A stretch of DNA of 64,000 bases from Henricia sp. BOLD:AAB3569 (GCA_037783545.1 JBBELK010001433.1:26999-90998), one strand, 5' to 3'. Shown: positions 11,701 to 26,700, numbered from the stretch's first letter. The notes: generated by a model from the letters alone, not told the origin. Made by a program: numbers and translations.

Positions 11701-14700
11701 AAAGCAGCCCAAGTTGCAAGAGATAGTGAAATTCTAGTTTGGTTTGGCGCCAAATCCCACGCAAAATGCCGAAGTCTGGTAGCTTTTAAAAGTACCAAAC
11801 TCGTACCACACTCGAAACTGACTCACAGTAAGATCAGAAATCTTGTAGTAAACTTGTGACTTATTGGGAAACTCCTGCCTAATAGACCTTTATCACGGTG
11901 CAGCCATCTTTCCTTTTCTCCTATTAAAATGAATGTAACCAAAGCAAGGCTTGCAGAAAAAATAGTTTGGCCCCATTTTAAAAATGTTCATTGTGTGCAT
12001 CACAATGGCACAGGCGTTGCGCGATCAAGAGAGCGTGGACAGTGATTCTCAACGGTGGATTTACACGTGTTATCGCGCGGTACAGCACAGACGCACTGAT
12101 CATACCTGACACGTACTATGGGGAACAAGACAAAGATGGACGCACCGTGATAAAGGTTTATTTCTAATAACATCATGAAACCCATAGTTAACTCGTAAAA
12201 CCCGTAGTACACTCGGGACAACTTATACCAGGCTCGTATCAAAATCGTAACTGAATCGTACCTAACTCGTAGTATGCTCGTATACTCGTAGACATTGTGA
12301 CGCAAAGCGTTTTAACAAGAGTTTTAACAAGAGTTTCAAGATTTTGCCAATTCTTGAAGCTTCATGCGCCCAAGATTTTTCCGTATGTGAGAGTACCTTA
12401 CGTATGTTTCTTGTGTGAGTATTGGAACTATTTTTTTGCATTGACTTGATGAATAAAGTATTTTGCATGCTTTGCCACACTTTACTTTTTGCATGCGCGA
12501 CAGTTAAAATAACTTCCCACACAAAAAAGTGGCATTGGCTGTATAACTGCTTAAATACCAGTTGCAATTATCGTAGTAATATTCTGGTGGTGCCATACAA
12601 CTCTGCATGGCCCCACTAACTGCAATATTCTACTGCACAATGGGATTCAAATTGAACAGCCGCTTATTACACACAAAACATAACAGAGAATGCACATAAA
12701 GTGGGGCCAACTCTGCGTGGCCCCACCAACAACAAAGTTCTCTGTGCACCAAACCATTTCTGTATAAATGAAGGTATACATGTTTATGACAGGATTGATA
12801 ATTGAAAGATGAATTTAGAAACACGAGAAATTTGCAGTGCCCCGACTGGGATTCGAACCCAGGTCCTAATTGGCTTACATGGCCAACTGCTCTACCAACC
12901 GAGCTATCTGGGCATCCCACCGGAGCACCACAACAATGTCGTGTTTGCCTCTCTTTTCTAACAATGCAGTGGGGCAAATCTATGCCAACCAATTGGCTAC
13001 ACTGATGGCAAAGAGAGGAAAACACGAGATTGTGGTGCTCCGGCGGGATGCCCACATAGCTCAGTTGGTAGAGCATGCAATTGGCCATGTAAGCCAAGGA
13101 CCTGGGTTCGAATCCCAGTCGGGGAACTGCAATGTTCTCGTGTTTCTAAATTCATCTTTCATTTCTGTAATGTTCATCGTCCTTGGTAGAAAAATGCTAA
13201 GCTATTGTTTTCTTTTTTGTTTTTGCTACCTGTGTGAATGTTTTATCTTTGTGAATGTTTGACTTAAAATTTAAAGCGAAAGATTGTTGTAACGCTTGAA
13301 AACTAACTGCTGCAACAATTGTTCTTGTTTTGCCAGACTAACACGGCTTTCCACCACTTTGGTTTATTAACGGTCCATGCAAAGCTGTTTTTTGTTTTTT
13401 TTGTATCCTAACTGGAACTTTTGCAAAAGATTTCTTACCAATTTTGTGAAGCAACAGCATCACAAATCTGAAGAAGAAATTTCAAGAATGTTGGCAAACT
13501 ACCTAGCAGAAATGTCACCTTTATAGGTCCAGTGGTGAACACATCATCTGGTATGGTGCTTGATCACCATTGAAATGAAACAACTAAACTTGGGATGAGA
13601 GAAAAATTATAAGGGCCTTATTGGGATTCGAACCCGAGACCTCCGACTCACTAGGCAGATGCTCTACCAGCTGAGCTATAAGACACAGTTGGTATACTCC
13701 CTCAGGTTTTCCCTATGGACCCAATTCTTCTCTCGGTGTTGCATGGTGTTGCAACTGGGCAAAGGAACAAACACAACATCTGGTATGGTGTCTGGTGCCT
13801 GATCACCATACCTGGTTGTTTAATTTCAATGGTGATCAGGCACCATACCAGATGTTGTGTTTGTTACTTTGCCCAGTTGCGCCACCATACAACACCAGCA
13901 GCTGATTTTACGAACAGTTGCGTAGCTGTCACAGAAAAAAGAAGTCATCTGAAATGAAAATCTGGGGGATAAGGAATTTAGGAAATTAATTGCCATTGCA
14001 TTTGGGAGGACGACGAAATACAAAAGCAACTAAAACTGGACAGAATCACGAGAAATTCTACTTGATAGGCGCTCGCCCTGGGACCAACTTGCTCAAGTGA
14101 GAAACGAGGGTGCCGATCCCTGGAGCAAACTCGCCCGGCCTGGGGCGAGATATGTGTGGTTTGAGAAAGACAAGTGTGAAAAGACGCATGGGTTGAACTC
14201 GGCGGTGAAAAATCGCGCGTCACCCCGGGGCTAGCACCGCGTTTACACTCGAACGGGCGAAGGTGGATACAGATTCGGCATTTTTATTGCAACCGCAGAG
14301 CAAACCCCAAACTCGGCAATTTGCCATGTTTAGACTACAGCTCAACCCACCTTTTGTGCCGGAAATACCGATGCGTGTGACCCCGGGGTGTGAAAGGTCA
14401 AAATGAGAGGTCATGAAATCCTGCGCCCGATGTTATTGTGTAATGATCGTGTGCATGCAAGCGCTGCTGCATGCACGTCACACGTGGTGGGTGTCGTGAA
14501 AATCGACACGTTATTAGTATATTACTGTGCAGCTGCATGCAAAACTGTTCCTGTTGACGAAAATTCTCATGGAAAATAACTTGGTTTTTGTAGCCATGAT
14601 GGTGCCACTTTTGGCTATTTTACGGCGTAGATTTATGCAGAGAAGAAGTGCTTGTCAGAAGGACGAATTTCCAGTAGGACTAGGGTAGTTTTTGCCCAAC

Positions 14701-17700
14701 AAAACGTATGTATACCGTGAGCTATGTACTAGCAGTAGCACACCAGCACAGTAAGTGGCGTACATTCTATCACGCACGCCCACAAAATAAAGTGCGCCAA
14801 ACGATGGCTAGCTCCCGGATGTCGCCAAAGGAAATTGCTGAATCTGTATTCGGGTAGCGTTTACACTACAAGCGGCCTTGACGATTGCGGGGTTCAACCC
14901 CGCAATTGTGGGGTTCAACCCTACCCCAAAGGTGACTTGAAAAAGGCGAATCAGACCCGGGTCTGATCCGCCTTTTTCAATTCGCCTTTTGCGTTTACAC
15001 TTAGTGCCTACCCGGCTTCAACTCCCCTTTTTGGAAATTGCGGAGTTCGATTCGCCTTTGCCGAATCGAGTGTACCCGGGGCTATAGTTCGCCCCGGGTT
15101 TTTGACGGTCTAGTGGGAAAAGGCCTATAGTTCTGCTGTGGTTACTTTTTAACTTTCATTGTTTGAACTTTTGCCGTTCTGCAGAGCCCTTGATTGACTC
15201 CAGTATGTTGAGTGGAGACGTCATTCCGTCCATTCAGAAAGCCAATGCTGAGGAGTTTATTCATATCTTTGTCAATAACTCACAACAACTCATGGAGTTC
15301 CTGGAACACATGGTCAAGGTGAGATTGCAATCAAATTTAACTTAGTTGAGTGGATGCTTTGATTTAGTTGTTTGAACCTGATAAAACCAGTCCAAACCGG
15401 TCAAAACCAGTCCAATCCAGCTTGAACCTTACCGACTTTCCCCCGTATCATTTGTCATATTTTTGTCATTATCTTTCTGAAATTGTGCGTTTTAAATCCC
15501 TTTTTTGTTAAGGATATCGTAAAAAAACACCAATGTTTTGTAAACTACACTACTCGCAATTAAAGTTAGAGATATTATTATTGGTATGTTGTCAATTTTT
15601 GAATTTGTTTTTTTTAATGACTGTTTTCACCTATTCTTGTGACAAGGTGTGTCTGTCATGCAGATACAATTGTCTAATCATTTACAAAATCATTCAGGCG
15701 GAATGCATACCCTCAATAAAATATCTGCATACACTTCGCAATATCCCTAACTTATTGTAAGTGGTGTAATTTATCTGATTATACCAATCTTTTTGCTTCC
15801 ACACCCAAATTGGAGATTGCAAATTTTTCTTTCCATTGATCGTATTTTGGGGAGGTATTTATATACGATTGTTAAGTTAGAGAGCGAAATCCATTTTCTG
15901 GAAAAATTTGAACATCCTCCTTTAAAGGTACATGTTGTATGATTGGTAAACCGTTACAAATAGTTTTATCCCCCTGTGTGATTGCAAGATATGCATGATT
16001 AAAACCAACCTGAGTACAAATCAGCTCCCTACTTCTAACTGTTGGGAAAACAGGCAAAAAAATGGTTTACAGTCACTTTGCCCCAAAACCACTTCGACCT
16101 GAACCACTTCGACCTAAACCACTTCGACCTAAACCACTTTGACCTAAACCACGGCCTTTGGACGAAGTTGATTTGGGGCGAAGTGGCATTTGGGCAAGGT
16201 ACATGTAGTGTTTGGACAAAGTGGTTTTGGGGTGAAATGGCCTTTGGGTCAAGTGCTTCGGGGCGAAGTGGTCCAGGGCGAGGTGGTTTTGGGGCGAAAT
16301 GAATTTACGTCTCACGAGACGAAAAATTATTGTTTTGCTAATTTCTCAAAGACTATAGCACTTGAGACAAAACCATTTCAGGGGAAGTTTTCTACCGTCA
16401 TCGTGTTTATATTGTGTAAGTTATCGGTATGTGTAAATCTGTGAACATTTCTGATTCCTCGAGATACCAATCATGTATTCTACCTTTGAGGAGGTAACGA
16501 AAACCCACTAATATCCTGTCGATCTTCCAACATTTTTCCTGTTTAATTTAAATTGGTATTAGGTCCAGCCTGACTCTTCCCATCTGATTTACAACACTGT
16601 GCTGGAGTTGTATCTCCATGACATGGCCCATGAGGACGTAGCACGCAATCGATTGGAGCTCCACCGCAAGGCCATGGATCTGCTACAGACATCGGATGTA
16701 ATCGTTTAAAAATAATATACCATAAATACCCATGTTCAAGTCGCAATTATCACGGGTGTGCCTCGTGCGCGGGTGTGCCTTATACATGTACACGGGTGTG
16801 CCTTATACATGTACACGGGTGTGCCTTATACACTGACAATCGCGGACGTCCCTTTGTTGCTCTTTTGTTTGGACATAGTCTATTTTTCTTTACTCTCGTT
16901 GGTTTTGTACAGGAGCGAATCGCGGACGTTCGCTTGCCAAGCGCGGACGATATTGTTCTCTTTGTTAGACCTCCCTAAAATGTCCACGATTGTTTGGGGA
17001 GAACAAGCGCACGGGTGTGCCGTATACACGGGTGTGCCGTATACACGGGATTGCCGTAAATACTTGTGTATATAAGGCACACTTTTCCCTATCGCCTCAG
17101 ACATAAACAGACATAAACGATGTGTTCGCTGACGTCACAACAAACCAGAACATGCCCGGCATTATGCGCACGCATAAATTTGGTTTAGGAATGAGGTCGC
17201 ATGTCATATAGTCTTTGAATTTTGGCTTGTCTGCGGGAGCTTCTTACCACTTTGGAGGTCTTCATTGTGTTCAATTGTGCTTATGAGAAATGAGGCTCCC
17301 ATATAGACAAGCCAGTTTTGTACATGTCATGTATAATGAGCCATATCTTGAAATCCACTTAAAAAGCTAAATTAATCTTCTTTTTTTTAGGAATAGTGGG
17401 GTACCGTGGCCGAGTGGTTAGGGCCATTGACTCGCAATCATGGGTGAAAACTTGGGGTTGCGGGTTCGAATCCGGCTGCGGTACCTGTGCCCTTGGGCAA
17501 GGCACTCAACCACACTTGCTCTATCCTTCGGAAGGGATGTAAAGCCGTTGGTCTAGTGTGTTAGGTAATGGTAACGCACTCTAAAGATCCCAGAGCATTC
17601 TTTCGTGAAGAGCAAGGGGATTCCCCGGTGTCTCTGGCCATTTCTAATTCTAATTCTTCATGGGTTTCCTCACGCTTACGAGTGACAGTGCAATGAGCAC

Positions 17701-20700
17701 TATTGAGGAATCCTTGGTATGAATACCAGAAAGAAATAATAATAATAATAATAATAAACAACCTACTCATCAAAACTGGGTCAAAACAAATTCTCTGAAA
17801 TTACAGGAATTGGGTGAAAAATCACTTTTAATTCGGGAATCTTTTTTAAAAGTTAATTTATCTAAAGTGTATGCAAACATCCATATTCATAATTTCTGAC
17901 ATGTTAATCCTTTTATACTACAATTTGCAGGCACTTTATGACATCGATCAAGCGCTGGTACTGTGCCAAATGCACAACTTCAAGCAAGGAATCCTTTTCC
18001 TCTACGAGAAGTCAAAATTGTGAGTTAAAGTTAACTTTAGGCTAAAAAAAAGAGCTATGTTATTAAAGCGTTAGTGCGCGTGTCACTGTCAATCCTGCGC
18101 GTCACTTTCAACCCTGTGCGTCAAAGGGTTTTTTTGCTTGGAATCCACTCACCCAAAAAAAAAGAAGAAAAAAAAGCCTTGTCACCACATCAATTTGAGA
18201 GACTTCAACTTACGCCTTAAAGTTACACTGTCTGATTTTAGGCCGATTTGAGCGTCAACATTTTTTTTAAATGTTCAATTGCTATTTTTCTAGAATAGAA
18301 AAAGTTATCAGCTTTCATTTGGTACCAAGAACGTAAAAACCTGTCAAGGATTAATGCTAGTCGATTAAAAACAAGAAATAATAAAAGACAGGCCCTGTCT
18401 TTTATTCAACAGAGTTATGACGTATACATGTGCGCGTACGTGTGTACATTTTACACATACTATGTACATATGAGCGTACGCGCACATGTACAACATGTGA
18501 AGCCAGTTTCAAGAAAAAGGCTTGTATCTCCAATTCCTGACGTCGGAAATTTAAGTTTTTTATATATTTTGTTGCAGAGACACCTAAGCTTTCTAAATTC
18601 ATTCTCTTGTGTAAATATATTTTTTAATCCTTTCATCACCCAAATAGGGACAGTGCAACTTCATCAAAGGTTTGATTGAAGGATTGTAGATTACGTGGCA
18701 AAGCAAGTTGTATTTAATTTTTGCATTCTTCTGACTTGGCTTTCCAGATATCAACAGATTCTACACTATCACATGGAACACAATGAATATGACCAAGTTA
18801 TTGACACTTGCAAGAGACATGGGTAAGGACAAACCCAGTTGGGTCATTCCTAAATTAGGAGTCCAAAATGTTTGGTTATATCCGTCACTCTGTGCTTCAA
18901 AAGTGTTGAAAGTAAGGCCCGACCGATACATCGGTTTGCCGATAAAATCTGCCGATATTTGGCTTTTGCCTATAAATTGGTATCGGCAAAAATCCGCCAA
19001 TAAATGGCCGATAAAATTAAATCACAGACATGCCAATATTTTCCAAAAATGTCAAAAACAGAACTTGCGTTTTACCACTTGTTACGTCTCGCGTGCAAAA
19101 GACATCGTGAGAAATCATTAAAACCGGAATGGCATGTTTGTGGGGTGCCCTCTGTAGTCCACTTGGAGGCCAATTCGACACACTCGTCCCCGTGCGTGCG
19201 CGCGTGCATAAGCTTTCGGCGTGAATGTAGAAATGGGAGTATCTTCTGTGAACGAGTGTGATAACTTGGTGATGCCGCGACATATACATGACGTGTGTGA
19301 AAATCGAACGTAAACAAGCCATGGTGAGTAAAAGCATAATCTGCTAAAGCCCAACACCTTGTTTACTGTAAGATATTAGTCAATTAGGTGGCCGCAGCTG
19401 CCATGCACTCCGAGAATTAATGGGGCTTATTTTATATAATGGGGTATATGATAGGATTGACAATTAGAGAAGATTTTAGAAACACAAGAAAATTGCAAGG
19501 CCCTGACTGGGATTCGAACCCAGATCCTTGGATTTACTGCATTGTTGGAAAAAAGAGTGGCAAGCACAAGATTGTTGTGACGCTCCAACAGGATGCCCAG
19601 ATAGCTCAGTTGGTAAAGCGGTTGGCCATGTATGCCAAGGATCTGGGTTCGAATCCCAGTCAGGGCCTTGCAATTTTCTCATGTTTCTAAAATCTTCTCT
19701 AGGTGCTTATTTTGCTTGTGTGCGTGTTTCTGGCGCAAAATCTGAAACGGACATATATATTTCTAACAAGGCGCAGAGCGCGATTTATGTAGTAATGTTA
19801 ATAGGAGTCGTCCTATTGTTGTTGTTGTTGAATAGACATCCTTCTCAGTTAGTTCTTGTACCAGTTAATGAGTCCAAGCCGGCCCTACCCTCGCCCTAGA
19901 GCGGCGATATACGGTCTCCAAATGGACCTCCCCAAGCACTGCTGGACTGCCGCTCGCCCGAGCAGTGTACCGAGTCAGAAGGACGTGGACAGGTTTCGCC
20001 ACATTATTAAAACTTTTAGTCAGGTTTTTCTTGTCAACTCATGAAGTGAGCTTTTGGGTCGCTGCAAATGTTGTATTGGGGTTTTAACGGTAAAATTTGT
20101 TACCTAATTACATGTAGTTCTCAGGACCCCAACCTATGGGTGCAGACGCTGTCCTACTTTGCCCGTAAGGAGGAAAACTGCAAGCAGTACATCGTGGAGG
20201 TGTTGTCTCAGATAGACCGCTACAACCTACTCCCACCCCTTCTGGTTATTCAGACATTGGCACATAACTCATCGGCTACTCTCTCCGTAGTCAAGGTAAT
20301 ACTTTCTTTTTTTTTATTTTTTTTTATTTTATACAAGTCACCCATTGCAGGGTATCCTTAATAAAGCCAGGCTAAGAGCTTGAAGCTACTTGGCGAGGAA
20401 GAAAGTTATTTTATAAAACGGTTGTTACTTGATAAAGTTGTGTTTTTCTATTTTTATTGGTTACTTTATATTAGAGTAAAAACCGGACCGTGTTCGTCAA
20501 CCGGCAACAGACCAAAACGGGTGACGACGTCATAATAATATGCATTGACCCCGCTACGTCATAGCGAGGAGACAGTCACTATTTTGCAAAGCAAGTTGCA
20601 TGCTTTCAGCATAGCATGAACCACCAGTCGTTATTTTTCTGTAATAGTTTTCAAAGTTTTCGGTGTATTTTCTCAGTGGTTGTTACACTAAATTCATTTT

Positions 20701-23700
20701 TGATATCAATAAAATGCCAGCTTCGTGCCTTGTTGGTGGTAACACTTGCAACTCTGTGGTAAATCCGCGGTTCCGTGCGTGCATACAACGTATACATGTT
20801 TGCTGCGAGGAGCTAGGTATACGACCACAGTCAGTGAAGCAGCTCTGTGTGTCTCCTTGCTATGACGTTACACACAAAGCTGGAGTTGATTGACGTGACC
20901 TTCCGTTTTCAGTTTCGCGTGAAAAGAGTCTCAGGGAAAAAGACTGACATTTTCTGACTTTTCCAGGATGAAATTCTGAATGAAATATTCCTAGTACATA
21001 AAGGACTATATAAAAAAGGGAATACTGTTGAAAACCGTGAAAGTAAAGGGAGATTTCCACCCAGCTTTAACCCAATATCACTAACTGGAAATATGTGCGG
21101 TTTTTCGGTAATACCGAATAGTAACAGTATTTTAAAAATATAGATTAATACCTGATGATCTTGCTGCAATCTGGCTTCATATTTAAAAAAGTAGCCTCTG
21201 AAGGTCACACAAGTTTTAAGAAGTATACAATCAATACAATATTGTATTATGTAACATATTATGTGTAATACGTTCTTTTAGATTTGTTCTGACTGTTCTC
21301 TGATTTATTGAGGTCCCTGGAGCGTGTCCAAAGTCACTTTGTACTAGCTGAATGCACAGTATTGGCACCAGTCAGTTCTTGACCACTATCAGATACATGT
21401 AGCTATCTAGTCTATATTTGCCTTTCCTGCATACACAACTGTTGTAAAATGGCAAAAGGACCCCAGTTGAGTAAAGAAAAGGGCAAGCTGTGATTACTCT
21501 ACGAAATGAGGGTCAATCTTACAGACAAATTGCAAATACATGTACATAGTTTTCAACAAGTGTACTCAAACTTTTGGCCGGTACTGTATAAAGAAACATA
21601 CATGTAACACGTCGTGCACAGAAAGAACAAGGCTGTGATTTAGCCTCGCGCGTGTATGTCTGGTTTTCAGACCAAGATATTCCGGTAAACAGCCTAGTCG
21701 TTTGCTACAGTTTACCGCGAGAGGTCGCTAATGATGCCACCGTGCTGGGATTTAGCTTAATACATGTAGTACATTTTATTTTATTTATTTATTTCATTTT
21801 TCGGGATATATAAATCACAGACAAATAAATTACACGCACATATTACATACATACAAATAAACACTGAGAAGGAAACATAACAGAAAACAATACCCAAATA
21901 GCTCCCGCAGGATTACCCAAAAGAAACAAGTTTCTATCGAGGGGCTCTCCAAACTAATTGGATAATACATTTAGGATAAATACATTTAATAAAAATATTT
22001 ACAAAATTAAGCAATTATTGAAAATTATAATACTTGTAAATAAAATAAATACTGGCATGCATACTATATTTAAATCATAATAAAAAATAAAAAAACAGAA
22101 ACAAAAACATAAACAAAACAACTCAAAACACAAAACAAAACAAAAAAGTACATGAGATTGAAGTTACCGGTATAAATCCTAAGCTTAATGTCAATACAAT
22201 CTTGGAAAGAAGGTAAACAAAGAAAATTTGACACAGTTAGTCCTGCTGTATTGATGCTTGAAGAGCAGGGTTTCGTTTTTCCTAGTATTGATCTGTGGGA
22301 GAAAATTTGAAGAAACAGAAATTTTATTGTAGAGGCATTTAACAACAAAGGAAGCACTGAGGTATACCAGTCTGTTGTAGAGAGGAGGCAAGTGAAGTTT
22401 GGACAGGCGTTGTTCATAGGAAAGAGAAATAGCAACATTGTAGGGAAAGCAAGATTTAGTGAAGCGGCGTTGAATTGTCTCGAGGCATTGAATGTGGTTC
22501 TTCTGGTGAGGTAGCCAAACCGGTGCGGCGTATTCTAAGACTGGTCTGCATAGAGAACAATATAATTTAATTAAAACTTCGGCATTCCTGGATTTTACAG
22601 TGCGTCGTATGAAGCCAGCAAGTCTCGAACACTTAGCACGAATAGAATTTACATGTTTGGTCCAGGTGAGGTCGTTTGAAAGAATAACACCAAGGTATTT
22701 ATAAGAGGTAACTACATCAAGGTGTTCATCAGAATCTGAAAAAAAAGTAAGGAGTTAGTAATTGCTTCCTGGAGCGGGTGACATGCATAACCTTGCACTT
22801 GGTGGAGTTTAGTTGCATTCGATTCTCAGAGCACCATCTGGAAATGGAGTTGAGGTCATTCTGCAAAATGGAGCTGTCATCGTTACATTTAATAACCCTA
22901 TACAAAACAGTGTCATCAGCATATTGTGGAAGAGAAGATTGAACATAGTTTGGCAAGTCAGCTGTGAAGAAATTAAATAATATTGGACCAAGGACTGACC
23001 CCTGGGGGACCCCAGAGGTTACTGGTATCCAGTCAGATCTGGCTCCTGAAAAGATGACTCGTTGTTCTCTATTGGAAAGAAAATTATTAATCCATGAAAG
23101 TATGTTACCGCAAATTCCATAGTGGTGTAGCTTGTGAACAAGGATTGAATGGTCACACGTGTCGAAGGCTTTGGACCAGTCAAGAAATATTGCATCAATT
23201 CGGGGAGGCATCAAGGGCTCGGGACCATGTGTCAAAGAGAGAGCTTAACTGGGTAGTACAGGAACGTCTGGGTTGAAATCCATGCTGGGAGTCTGGGATG
23301 ATATTATGCTGAGAAGAATGGTCAAGTAGTTTCTTACTTATAAAACCTTCGAGCATTTTACATGGAACAGAAGTAAGGGAAATAGGTCTATAATTTACAA
23401 TGAGAGATTTATCACCATGTTTAAACAAAGGAACAACATTTGCCTGTTTCCAGTTGAGGGGAACTACAGCGGAAGAAAGACTGAGATTAAATATGTTAGT
23501 TAACATTGGAACAATCGAAATCCCAGCTATTTTGAGAATTTTGGGAGATATGCCATCCAAGCCAGGCGGCTTAGATGGATTGAGCTTGTCGATGGCCTTC
23601 ATCACATCTGCTTGAGAAACATGAAGATTATGGAGAGGACTAACACCAGGATGGGCAGCACAGGAAGCTAATTCTGGAAGATGGTATGAAGACTGCTGTG

Positions 23701-26700
23701 AAGAAAAGTTACTCTGGAATGAAATATTAAAAGCATCAGCAATTGCACTTGGATCACAGAGGGTTTGGTTGTTGTAATTAAAGGTGGTATTTGATTGGTG
23801 CTTCCTCTTACTATTTATGAATGACCAGAAACGTTTAGGGTTATCTTTACAATCTAGAGCCAGACTTTGAACATAATCATTGTAGGATTTACTTGTCATT
23901 TGGTTAACTAGGGTTCGTAACTCTTTATATTTGTTCCATAAGTTGGCATTGTTCTTGTTCCTCACAGCACGCCTGTATGCCCGGTTCTTTGTTCTTGCAG
24001 CTTTGATTATGTCACTTGTTATCCATGGGGACCGACGATGTCCTTTGGAGGTGGCGATAGGGACGACATCTTTCACTGCCGCATGGACAAGTGACGTGAA
24101 GTTGTTCCATGTCTCATCCACGTCATTCTCAAGGAACAGCTGCCACGGTATACAGTTTAGGGTAGTCTGGAAATCGTGTTCGTCGACCTTGTGGAATTGG
24201 TAAAAAGTACGGCGAAGAAACTGACGGCTAGATGTTGTGGAAATCTGGAAGTGAACAGAGTCATGGTCACTGTTCCCCAGACCAGGTGCTTTATGAATGT
24301 TTTCAGTCCAGCTTGGATCAGTGCAGAAGATGAGGTCCAGCATGGTATCGTCACCATGTGGATTTCGTCTTGTAGGGAAGAAAACTAGTTGAGACATGTT
24401 CAGGGATTCGATGATGTTGAGAGCAGCAGCGGAGCGAGTATTGAGAGTTGGGGGGTTGTGTTCATCAGATGATGTCGAGCAGGGTATTTGTAGATTGAAG
24501 TCGCCCAAAAGGAAAATGGCTTGAAATTGGTGTGAACAAGGAAGAATGCGGTTGATCGAGAATGAAAGTGCTTCGTCAAATCCTGTTGTTGAAGATGGCG
24601 GCCGATAACAAGTCCCAATGAGTAGTTTGCCCTTGTTGTGTGGAAGAATGACTTGGACCCAAATGAGTTCACATTCTTTGAAGTTGGCTTGGATGCTGGA
24701 AGAGGGCTCAAATTCATCTCGTCGTGATGGCATGAGACTTGGCTTGCATGCAAAGAGCACACCGCCACCGTTGCGATTTCTGTCACGCCTGAATAACTGG
24801 TACTGTGAAGTGTCCAAAATTTCGGAGTCCATGATGTCGGGGCATAACCAAGTTTCGGTTATGCATGCGATGTCGATATGGTTCAGGGCCAGTTCTGTCT
24901 GAAGATTGAGAGTTTTGTTGACCACACTGCGGGCATTCAGCAAGATACAATTTAAACTGGTAGAATTTTGATGATTATGGGGCTGGCAAGAAGATGATGG
25001 TGGTCCTGGGTTTGGCTGAATGTCTCCTGACCTGATGAGTTGAAGTTGGAAAGTGCAATTGGAATTACTGTAGTACAGGATTCTCTGCCCATGGTACTTG
25101 GCATGTCCAGTCCTGGCTTTCACAGTTGATCCAGAAGGAACAGAGGGATCTCCATGACCACAGCTAATGAATATCAATAGCAGTGTGGCCAGCAGTTGCA
25201 GATTATAGCAGCCATTGTACAATGGCATCCACGGTTCACTGGTCAGGAAGCTTCCTGTATCAATAATGGCTTCACTTTTCAGTTCAGAACAGCAGGAAAT
25301 TCAAGATGAATTTCATCAAATAACTCCACAACCCTGATGAAATTGAAGCAGAAAATGGTCTTGGGAGATCTCTGACACTAGTTGAGTAGACTGATGATAA
25401 AAATACTTGAGGGTTGGAGCTTTGAAGGATAAAACAATTTGTGATAAACGCAGAGCAGTATTCCAGTGCTATGTAGTCATACGGGACTAGATTTTGCCAG
25501 CTCACGTCACAGACTTGGACAAGGCTATACTTTTCTGGGATAGTGGAAGCATTCATCGGAGTACATGTACTTTGCCGACACCACAAACATGGATCCCCTT
25601 GTGAACCATCCTGAGATCTCAGGGAAATTCCACTCTGCAAAGCGACGTGACAATACCCTGAGGAAATACACGCAAATCCGTGGAGCGAGCCGGCTGTTGT
25701 CTTGAGCCAACTCACGCCCGAGTCATTTTGATGTAATTTAATCAATTCGGTCATGTTATGCCGAAAAGAAACAATTTCTATACTTTCCAGAAATTGTATT
25801 GGGTTCCGTTCCTTATGACTGTCCCATTCCTACCAAACTTTCAAATGACGAACTTTATTTACTCCGCAGTTTGTCAAATTAATAACAGCGATGCATGCTG
25901 ATGAATGTAATGGAACGGATTCCCCAGTATTCTTTAAATAGCAGCCAATCGCCGACGCGGTTGTCGGCCAGCATTACCTCGTATTGTATCACATGCATGC
26001 ACGGTGTTTACAATCTGCGCGCGTTACATTTGAATGCCTGCAATCGTGCTGCATAATGCACTGCAAGCGTCCTGATTGGTCCAGCAGAGGCGACAAGATT
26101 TCTGTCGCTAGTCCCACCGCCAAATGGGGCCTTTTTCAACAGGGCCACTGTACGCAGGAGTTAGGGAGTGCTTTAAAGGGGCACTGTTGCAAGAGGATGC
26201 TTGTGAACCGGATCTCGCCCTTATCCATGGACCCTTCAACAAGCTAGGAAAACCCGCCAATCGCACAGCGCCAGTGCGCAGCGAAGGTGTCGAAGCCAAA
26301 TCAACCGTGTTTCGGTCATAAATTTCAGTCTCTGTAGTACAGTGCAGCTCCGATGACGGGCTTGACCTGCTTGAAAGTAGCACACAATAATGTATAGTAC
26401 ACATGTGTACGGATGCTGTTCGCTATTAAACACACAGATGAGATTCTTCTGACTTTTGGTGGAATTCCAGAGTTCGTTTCGTGCATTAGCACTTCTCCCT
26501 TGAAGTTGATCGTGTGAATTATATGTATATGTTTGGCAAAGTGCCGATTTGATTGAGCTCAAAGAAGACATAGTTCTAAGGTGTGCACTAAGGCTGTTCT
26601 AAATTGGGGCGCCAGTTACAGCAAAACTCGAGGCGTAAGACTCCTTTCGTGCAAAGGGAATTTTCAATGTCTTTTCAGCAGATTGACGAGTTTCTCGAGT

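Larger units (their letters stand above)
12801..13163. mobile_element. Palindromic element with two tRNA-like arms
   Basis: The left and right 120 bp are reverse complements (ends 'attgaaagatgaatttag' and 'ctaaattcatctttcat'). Each arm carries a tRNA-like sequence, on the minus strand at 12839-12913 and on the plus strand at 13050-13124. A second, partly deleted member is at 19465-19701. I read it as a tRNA-derived repeat that became a fold-back unit. Confidence 0.75.
8575..15184 (+). other. Large VPS11 intron (6.6 kb), repeats only
   Basis: Contains a low-complexity GAGTAC/GTACGA stretch (about 9520-9640), fold-back elements (9719-10267 and 10885-11312), a tRNA-bearing palindromic element (12801-13163), a further tRNA-like sequence (13615-13686) and a GC-rich palindrome cluster (14880-15000). 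The remaining 8600-9470 and 11320-12780 show no recognisable feature. Confidence 0.75.

Noticed and set aside
12839-13124. Functional tRNA genes
   Set aside because: The tRNA-like sequences have stem mismatches or D-arm insertions and belong to repeat families, so I list them as repeats.
16042-16302. Frame with HFDLN repeats
   Set aside because: Encoded by 15-bp tandem units; no independent evidence for a protein.
20714-20893. Frame starting MPASCLVGGNTCN, reminiscent of a THAP domain start
   Set aside because: Only the first residues resemble THAP; the later Cys/His and AVPTIF-type motifs are missing.
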